This document shows, piece by piece, positions 49,113-64,000 of a DNA stretch of 64,000 bases. Both the position numbers and the translations under genes were made by a program. Below the pieces are notes generated by a model. The model did no database searches and was not told the origin of the DNA. It saw nothing but the letters and a program-made list of their open reading frames with translations. Position 1 is the first letter of the stretch; every line of letters starts with the position of its first letter. This DNA comes from Malus domestica (lineage: Eukaryota > Streptophyta > Magnoliopsida > Rosales > Rosaceae): contig NC_091662.1 in assembly GCF_042453785.1 (NCBI RefSeq), forward strand, positions 191,001 to 255,000, written 5' to 3'.

Positions 49113-50286
49113 GTCGAGTTGTAGTTTTTTCCATCTACTCCTCCTCACTCGTAGTCTCGTAGTACTAGTTGGGATAAAAAAGAAGGGACTAGTCCTACTA
49201 TAAACTATATATATATATATATATATAAGAATTAAAGAATATTTCTAGTAGCTATAGCTATAGCTCTAGCTCTAGGTCGTTGATGTATTGAGATGTATTT
49301 TGCTTGAGCCTGCGGTGTTGGCAGCCTATTGGGCTTCCTTAGAGCCTGGCCCTGCATCATCCAAACCCCCGCTTTATATTATGGATTGTTGTAACTTGAG
49401 AGTGATAAATGCAATATAAATTAAAAGTAAATGTATTGTTTTATATGTGCTTTTGTTCTCAATTAATTTTAGGAAATTTTAACGAAAAGCTTATGATACT
49501 GTTCACTTCAACGAAAAACCATATTTTTATACTAAAAAGTCAAATCCGGTACTATTCACTTTACCATTTATTTTGTCCTTATCATTAAAACTCAAAGTTT
49601 TCAAGTCCTTTTCATTAGTTTTTCTTTAATTTTAAAGAAAACTAAAGAAAAGTTCAACAAAACTTATCTTTTAATGAAAAACCATTTTTAAAGTTATAGT
49701 GAATAGTACAAAAAAAAATGTATAAATGTGGTTTTTCGTTAAAAGTAAACCGTACTGGAAATGTTTTGTTAAAACTCTCTTAATTTTATGGATTTGGTTT
49801 ATTTGGAAATTTGTAGTTTTTAATTTGGGTAAAAGACTCAGACAACTTTATGTATTTTTCTTTTTCAGAGTAATGCTCTTTAAAAATATAATATTGACAA
49901 TTTTTTAATATATTTAAAAAAAATGAAAGATGAATAACAAGTTTGCAACTAATTTATTCTCGCTTTCTTAGTGTAAATATATCATTGTATTAAAGAAAAA
50001 AAAACCAACTTACTCTATTAAAAAGTGTGTCTAAATAGCATTATTGATATTTTTATAACTATTAGATGTATTGGGGCTGGACTGCAAGGCTAAAATATGA
50101 CACCTTCATCAAATGGGGCTTTTTAATTAATTTTGGAAGGAAAAATAAATTATCCTCTCAATTTTTATAATTAGTCAAACGTTAGATTATGAAAAATTTC
50201 GTCAAATTTTGCATCAAACCAGAACGAGTGACAGAGAGAGGCAGGGGTAGCGCAGTGTAGGTAAAGAGAAAGCAAAATCGAAAGCC
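49113..50286. other. Intergenic region with a Mutator-type MITE
   Basis: It contains the 3' UTR of the polygalacturonase, a short TA run near 49207-49227, the MITE at 49472-49779, and AT-rich DNA leading to the reductase at 50287. A GAGAGAGGCAGGGG-type leader precedes the start codon. Confidence 0.5.
49472..49779. mobile_element. Mutator-type MITE with exact 9-bp target duplication
   Basis: The 308-bp element begins GGAAATTTTAACGAAAAG and ends in the approximate inverse (TTTTGTTAAAACTCTC). Subterminal CGAAAAACCATATTTTTA is mirrored by AAATGTGGTTTTTCG. The flanks are the direct repeat TTAATTTTA at 49463-49471 and 49780-49788, which supports the Mutator superfamily. From memory, close copies are very common in apple and pear DNA. 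Confidence 0.8.
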
Positions 50287-54311
<4,025 letters not shown>

Positions 54312-55661
54312 CTGAGCATTCCGTTGTACATCTTCTTGTGCCTGTGTCGATGCGTCATGTCTCCGTGGGACTAAATCGTTGGTCTGTGTTTGTCAATAAC
54401 GTAATTACCTAATGTAGGCGTGTATTGATATAATGAATAAGCAGACAGACAAACTAAGTATCTGATGTCTGCGTTTGTGAAACTTGCAAGACCAGTTTAT
54501 CACATTGGATGTTTTCCTCTTTGTCCATCTTTTACTTTGCTGATGACCGTTGGATTGTTTGAAGGGACCAGATTTTAGGACATTTCATTCCCTACTTTTC
54601 CGTGTGGGATTATGTTTACTTGTCTAAATAGGAAAGCATTTAGGATTGAATATTTGTTTTCCTATAAATGCATGACTCCGTTGTTAGTGTGTGTGATACG
54701 AGTCTTGTTCAACGCCAGCTTAGCTCGGACGTGCCAGCTGGCAGCTACAACCCAAAGATTTTATACAAATTTAGGGGTTTGAAGTGGGCTTAGTTAGGCC
54801 CGGCCCAGTACGACCGACCTGATCATTGTCTTTGGTGGAGAAGGAGCTAGGGCTTACAATCTGGATTCAGATTAATCGTCATCGTCGTCTTCTGCTTCTT
54901 CTACTTTGTCGAATTCTTCAAGCTTTCATCTTTCGTCGGACGAAAGCGAAAAAGCTTCATCTTTCGAGAAACTGAGGTATTTTTATTACCTTTCTTTTTG
55001 TCTTTTTAAATTTATATTTTTATTCATTTTGTGTGAGAATTCATTCGAGGATTATTCTAACTATGGGCGTTGAAATTTGACAGCTTTTTCCCATTTTTCC
55101 AAATTTTTACGTGGCTAATATACAGCTGAGTGTCTATTGAATTTTTACTCGTTTTCTTTCTGGACGGATTCTTTATATTTGTCGGAAATTAATTTTGTAT
55201 ATTAGTCATTAAATTTCGAAGCTGTCTCTTTGCCGCAACCGATTGAATTCAGATGCGGCGCGTCTTAATTTTATTTTTAAGTTGTACTTGAATTCAGAGC
55301 ATCATCTTTAGAAATTGGAAAAGTTGATTGCTTTTCCATAATCCCTGCAAACTATGCAAGTTCTATGAGTATGTGCTTGATTCAGAACAATGCCTACTTG
55401 TTTTGTTGAAGAGAAAATCATGTATCAAGAAATTGCGGGTTGTGGCTTTTTTTTCCAAAAACTCGAAGAAATCGCCACTGGCTTAAAGTTGAATGTTAGC
55501 TTTTGGTTTTGTGGAAACTACATCGGTAGAACCTTTGGGATGTTGGACTGAGGTAGTGAGGTTTTTCGTTAATTAGTTGGGTTATGTTTGTTAATTGGTT
55601 TTCTTGTCATTTTAAAGTTAGCTGATATGGTTTTTCATTTTTTGTTAACTAGATAACTGCA
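54312..55661. other. Intergenic region, promoter and 5' UTR intron of ABCF4
   Basis: The first part is the 3' UTR of reductase A. A site II-like motif pair lies at 54796-54807. The stretch about 54840-54976 looks like the 5' UTR exon of the next gene. A probable 5' UTR intron starts at the GT near 54977 (GAAACTGAGGTATTTTT) and ends at the AG before ATAACTGCAATGGG at about 55652. Confidence 0.5.
54796..54807. promoter_or_regulatory. Site II-like motif pair (AGGCCCGGCCCA)
   Basis: AGGCCCGGCCCA contains GGCCCA, the plant site II core bound by TCP factors, and an overlapping GGCCC. Such sites are common upstream of ribosome and translation genes, which fits the ABCF4 gene downstream. Function here is inference. 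Confidence 0.45.
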
Positions 55662-57803
55662 ATGGGAAGAAAGAAGACAGAGGAGAGTGGTGCATCCACG
55701 AAGGCTAAGTCAACTGGCAAAGATGCTTCTAAAGATGGGAAAAAAGAGAAAATATCAGTCTCTGCAATGTTGGCCAGCATGGACCAGAAACCCGATAAGC
55801 CCAAGAAAGGAGCTTCCTCAAGTGCAAAGGCAAAAGCAGCTCCAAAGCGTCAATCTTACACTGATGGTATTGATCTCCCTTCCTCTGATGAAGAAGATGA
55901 GGATGTGTTGGAAGAGGGCCAACAACAAAAGCGGCAAGAATTTAAGCCGCTTGATGTGTCTATATCAGAGAAAGAGTTGAAAAAGCTTGCTCAGAAGGAC
56001 CTTCTTGCTGCCCATGCCATTGAGCAGGCTAAGAAGGAGGCCCTTAAAGATGACCACGATGCTTTCACTGTTGTTATTGGAAGCCGGGCATCGGTACTTG
56101 ATGGTGAAGATGGCGATGCTAATGTTAAGGATATAACAGTAGAAAATTTCTCCGTGTCTGCTCGGGGAAAGGAACTTCTAAAGAACGCATCAGTGAAGAT
56201 AACACATGGGAAGAGATATGGTTTGGTTGGGCCCAATGGAATGGGCAAGTCTACTCTCCTGAAGCTTCTTGCATGGAGGAAGATTCCAGTACCAAAAAAT
56301 ATTGATGTCCTTTTGGTTGAGCAAGAGGTAGTTGGTGATGACAGAACTGCTCTTGAAGCAGTTGTTTCAGCTAACGAAGAACTTGTCAAAATACGAAAAG
56401 AGGTTGTAGATTTGCAGAATTCAGGTTCTGCTGATGAAAAGGACAGTTTTGATGATGATACAGGAGAGAAGCTCTCTGAATTGTATGAGAAATTGCAGTT
56501 GATGGGATCAGATTCAGCTGAAGCTCAGGCTTCAAAAATTCTTGCTGGGTTGGGGTTCACACAGCATATGCAAGGCCGTCCCACGAAGTCCTTCAGTGGT
56601 GGGTGGAGGATGAGAATTTCATTGGCAAGGGCACTTTTTGTTCAGCCAACTCTTTTGTTGCTTGATGAACCCACCAATCATCTCGACTTGAGGGCTGTTC
56701 TCTGGTTGGAGGAATACTTGTGCCGTTGGAAAAAAACTTTGGTCGTTGTTTCACATGACCGGGATTTCCTTAACACAGTTTGCAGTGAGATTATTCATCT
56801 GCATGATCTGAAACTTGACATCTACCGTGGAAATTTTGATGATTTTGAAACTGGTTATGAGCAACGTCGCAAAGAGGTGAACAAAAAGTTTGAAATTTAT
56901 GACAAGCAGATGAAAGCTGCCAAAAGGAGTGGAAGTCGGGCTCAACAGGATAAAGTCAAGGATAAAGCAAAGTCTGCAGCAGCTAAGGAAGCATCAAAGA
57001 ACAAGGCCAAGGGAAAAGTTGATGAAGATGATGCACCAGCTGAGGCTCCTAAGAAGTGGAGAGATTACAGTGTGGAGTTCCACTTTCCTGAACCTACAGA
57101 GCTTACTCCTCCACTTTTGCAACTTGTTGAAGTCAGCTTCAGTTATCCAAATCGGGAGGATTTCAGGCTGTCAGGTGTTGATGTTGGTATTGATATGGGG
57201 ACTCGTGTTGCCATTGTTGGACCTAACGGAGCTGGAAAGTCTACTCTGCTCAACCTTCTTGCAGGTGATTTGGTTCCTTCTGAGGGTGAAGTACGGAGGA
57301 GTCAGAAGTTGCGGATCGGTAGGTATTCACAGCACTTTGTGGACCTTCTGACCATGGGTGAGACCCCAGTTCAGTACCTTCTCCGGCTTCATCCAGACCA
57401 AGAGGGGCTTAGCAAGCAAGAGGCTGTTCGTGCAAAGCTTGGAAAATACGGACTCCCCAGCCACAACCATCTCACTCCCATTGCAAAATTATCTGGAGGG
57501 CAGAAAGCCCGGGTTGTGTTCACGTCAATATCCATGTCAAGGCCCCACATTTTGCTGTTGGATGAACCGACAAATCATTTGGATATGCAGAGTATTGATG
57601 CACTGGCCGATGCACTTGATGAATTCACCGGTGGAGTTGTGCTGGTGAGTCATGATTCTAGGCTGATATCGCGCGTGTGCGAGAACGAAGAGAGGAGTGA
57701 AATTTGGGTTGTTGAGAATGGCACGGTGACCCCTTACCCTGGAACTTTCGAGGAGTACAAGGAGGAGCTACAAAGAGAAATTAAAGAGGAGGTCGATGAC
57801 TGA
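55662..57803 (+). CDS. ABCF4: ABC transporter F family member 4 (GCN20-type ATPase)
   Basis: Soluble twin-ATPase protein without membrane spans, of the ABCF/GCN20 group that acts on ribosomes and in GCN2-linked translation control. The coding part is one uninterrupted frame of 713 residues. Residues 1-170 are Lys/Glu-rich with an acidic patch (SSDEEDEDVLEEGQQ), the usual ribosome-contact extension. ABC domain 1 has Walker A GPNGMGKST (about 190), signature SFSGGWRMR (about 309) and Walker B LLLLDEPTNHLDL (about 332). A charged linker follows (KVKDKAKSAAAKEASKNKAK, about 430-460). Domain 2 has GPNGAGKST (about 520), LSGGQKARV (about 610) and LLLDEPTNHLDM (about 632). All catalytic motifs are intact. 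A 5' UTR intron is likely. It sits between reductase copies A and B but is unrelated to them. Confidence 0.95.
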   Translation: MGRKKTEESGASTKAKSTGKDASKDGKKEKISVSAMLASMDQKPDKPKKGASSSAKAKAAPKRQSYTDGIDLPSSDEEDEDVLEEGQQQKRQEFKPLDVSISEKELKKLAQKDLLAAHAIEQAKKEALKDDHDAFTVVIGSRASVLDGEDGDANVKDITVENFSVSARGKELLKNASVKITHGKRYGLVGPNGMGKSTLLKLLAWRKIPVPKNIDVLLVEQEVVGDDRTALEAVVSANEELVKIRKEVVDLQNSGSADEKDSFDDDTGEKLSELYEKLQLMGSDSAEAQASKILAGLGFTQHMQGRPTKSFSGGWRMRISLARALFVQPTLLLLDEPTNHLDLRAVLWLEEYLCRWKKTLVVVSHDRDFLNTVCSEIIHLHDLKLDIYRGNFDDFETGYEQRRKEVNKKFEIYDKQMKAAKRSGSRAQQDKVKDKAKSAAAKEASKNKAKGKVDEDDAPAEAPKKWRDYSVEFHFPEPTELTPPLLQLVEVSFSYPNREDFRLSGVDVGIDMGTRVAIVGPNGAGKSTLLNLLAGDLVPSEGEVRRSQKLRIGRYSQHFVDLLTMGETPVQYLLRLHPDQEGLSKQEAVRAKLGKYGLPSHNHLTPIAKLSGGQKARVVFTSISMSRPHILLLDEPTNHLDMQSIDALADALDEFTGGVVLVSHDSRLISRVCENEERSEIWVVENGTVTPYPGTFEEYKEELQREIKEEVDD

Positions 57804-58631
57804 GGTTTGCACTTTTTATAGTTGTAAAATTTTGCTGATCATTCTTAAGATATTCCATGAGTTTGGTTGTTGCTTGCTCATGTAATTTTGTTGGTTTTTG
57901 TGATTTGAGCGTAACAATTAATAGAGATGTATTCAACTTTTATATGCAGTTTGCACGCAACTTCTCATAAATAATTATAATAATGTTTTTTATTCTTCTT
58001 CTTAATAATGGTTTTGAGAGAAGTGATTCTCTAATCCAAAATACTCTAATTTCTAAACTAAAACTGACCTTGTTAGAACTACGGACTCGTTTTGGTATAT
58101 CCGTCAAATAGTTTCGGATTTTGGTGTTTCTGGTAGAGATGATCTTTAAGAGAAGGCTTAAAAGATGAACAGTTCAATGATCGAAACACGATACGTAGTG
58201 GGGATGCACATATCCCTCCATTTGTTGGGTGGCTCTCCATGTATTGGTTGGGCGATGATCCCCTTCCTATACTATTTTACATTTTATTGTCCTAAAAAAG
58301 TTGAATAATGATAAGGCACATGCATAAAGGAGAAAATATTCAGTAGAGCTGTCTTCTAAAAGGGCAGCCTTCACACATGGAATGAGTTGTCTAATTAGAC
58401 CAAAATACAAGGGAATCAATATGTATGTATTGTTTGTTATCAAATCCTTAGTGGTTTGGTATTACGTATTATTAAGCAAATCAAAAGACATTTATTCGTC
58501 GGGATAATATGCTTGCCACAAACCTGTAGAAATATAAACTTGTAAATGTATAAGAAAAGCATTTGCACTGTAGACGGTTATACCATATGGCTAAAGGTTG
58601 AGACTTCGGAGCCATGGAGAGTCTGATGAAA
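57804..58631. other. Convergent intergenic region between ABCF4 and reductase B
   Basis: It holds two 3' UTRs facing each other. I see no gene, RNA gene or clear repeat in these 830 bases. Confidence 0.5.
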
Positions 58632-60933
<2,302 letters not shown>

Positions 60934-62252
60934 TGGATCGATTATTGCTGTTTTCTTTTCCTTGTCTCTCTTTTTACTAACTCTCTCTGTAGGCGGAGGG
61001 CGAAATGAGCAGTGCTGCTGCTGCCTCAATGGTTGATTCCAAGTCGATGGATTCGGAAGCGGTGGTTTATAGGGGGTAGACTGCACGTAGGCCATGGCGT
61101 AATGCAGCGCTCTTAGCCCGGAGACGCTGTGTGATTATATTCCTGACACGTGTGAGATGAGAACAAATTAAGTCCGCGAATCCACGAGGAGAGTCGAGAC
61201 ATTTCCATTCCAACCATTTTGCTGATTCAATATCACAAGTTTCTTCGTTTTTTTCTTTTCAGGGAATCTTAGCAAAGTTACTAATATTAACTCAATTGCA
61301 GCAATAGTCATTTAATTTTATTTATGTGATTATTGATTCTTTAACTTGTCAAAATGCGCAAATATTTTCGTTAAACTTGTCACGTGCGTGGCACGTGTAA
61401 AGGCTAATAAGGAAACATAATTTCGCAAGGGTCGAAGTCGATCGAATGTATGCATAGGGAGCAGGTGGTTGGAACTTGGAAGGAAACATCTCCAATTGAT
61501 TGGAACTTGGAAGGAAACATCTCCAATTGAAACTTCCTCCGTCACCAATTTAAACTTCCTTCATGGCCAATCTCATATTCTTCAAATTCGCACCATGTAT
61601 GGCAATAATCAGCTTTTAGTGAAGGAAAACGACAACAAAAACTGACTAGTTTTCTGCAAAATATTGGTGGATTCGAAGAGGGTATGGACGATCAATGTAG
61701 TGTGGAAGAGGATACGGCTTTAATGCACTAGTATATGAGATTTGGCATGGAGGAAGTTTCAATTGGGCACGGAGGAAGTTTCAATTGGAGATGTTTTTCT
61801 TCGTAACCTCCAGCCCCCTTTGCTCCCTCCGTTCCATCGACTTCAACCCTTGTGAAATTATGTTTCCTTATTTGCCCTTACACGTGCCACACACATGACT
61901 GGGTTTAACGGAAATATTGACTGAGTAGACGGAAATTATCATAGTTGCACATTTTAAGATGAATAGTCACATAAATAAAGTTGAGGGATCATCGCTTGGG
62001 TTAAAATTGAGAGACATTGCTAAAATTTTCCTTTAAAAATAAACTATCTAGGGAAAGTAAAAGGTGTTCAAAGTTGCACGAGTATGATTACCAACAAACA
62101 CAATGACACTTTTTGTTTCCCATTAAGCAGGAAACATCAACACTCATTAAACAAAATCAAGTAAATACAACAAACAGCTGATTGAAATTGAACCAAATTT
62201 ACTAACAATAACACAACTCGTGGAAAAATTAGATTTAGGAATTATATAGAGA
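60934..62252. other. Intergenic region with a large decayed foldback
   Basis: It holds the 5' leader and promoter of reductase B, including a possible in-frame upstream ATG at 61095. A 770-bp inverted-repeat element follows at about 61262-62031, then the 3' UTR of reductase C. Confidence 0.5.
61262..62031. mobile_element. Large foldback element related to the MITE at 10768
   Basis: The left end GGGAATCTTAGCAAAG is mirrored by the right end (CATTGCTAAAATTTTCC). Arms of roughly 200-250 bp include GCACGTGTAAAGGCTAATAA and GGAAACATAATTTCGCAAGG, mirrored as TTGTGAAATTATGTTTCC and TTTGCCCTTACACGTGCC. The AACTTTATTT and GAGGGATCAT parts recall the GGTCCCTCAACTTTA arms of the element at 10768. The core has short tandem repeats (GGAACTTGGAAGGAAACATC twice near 61470-61530). 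It is old, and no target duplication is clear. Confidence 0.65.
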
Positions 62253-63976
<1,724 letters not shown>

Positions 63977-64000
63977 TCCTTAATCTACTAATTAATTAAC

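Overview
The window is plant nuclear DNA. Genes are intron-rich with GT-AG junctions, intergenic DNA is AT-rich with (TA)n runs, and MITEs and LTR elements are common. Protein resemblance and several dispersed repeats (for example a foldback containing AACGAAAAACCA) suggest a woody eudicot, most likely Rosaceae and perhaps the apple tribe. That placement is inference from memory, not a search.

Left part (0-24 kb) is gene-dense. It holds LARP6 with a PAM2 motif (404-3967, +), chloroplast outer envelope pore OEP37 (4878-7905, +), a plastid-type SLOG/DprA-like Rossmann protein (8618-11725, +), a 3.4 kb repeat-rich gap, a WD40-type inositol polyphosphate 5-phosphatase of the FRA3/5PTase12-14 group (15148-19901, +), and an ankyrin-PGG membrane protein (20903-23413, -).

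Middle part (24-50 kb) is gene-poor. Two secreted GH28 polygalacturonases point away from each other (26041-27650, - and 47148-49112, +). About 19.5 kb separates their starts. It contains a small non-autonomous LTR element, a broken Copia element with a long LTR-like repeat nested inside it, and several foldback elements.

Right part (50-64 kb) holds three paralogous NADPH-dependent alkenal double-bond reductases (+, -, -) that share identical lengths for exons 2-5. The ribosome-associated ABCF4/GCN20-type ATPase lies between the first and second. Intron 1 of the first reductase carries a 1.15 kb hAT-type element with an 8-bp target duplication and a captured fragment of a 3-ketodihydrosphingosine reductase gene.

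I found no operon-like or clearly new multi-gene system. The most notable points are the gene-capturing hAT element, two MITEs with exact 9-bp target duplications, a GC-AG intron in one reductase, the divergent active-site loop of the third reductase, and the paired polygalacturonases. Splice sites were placed by eye from reading frame and family resemblance.
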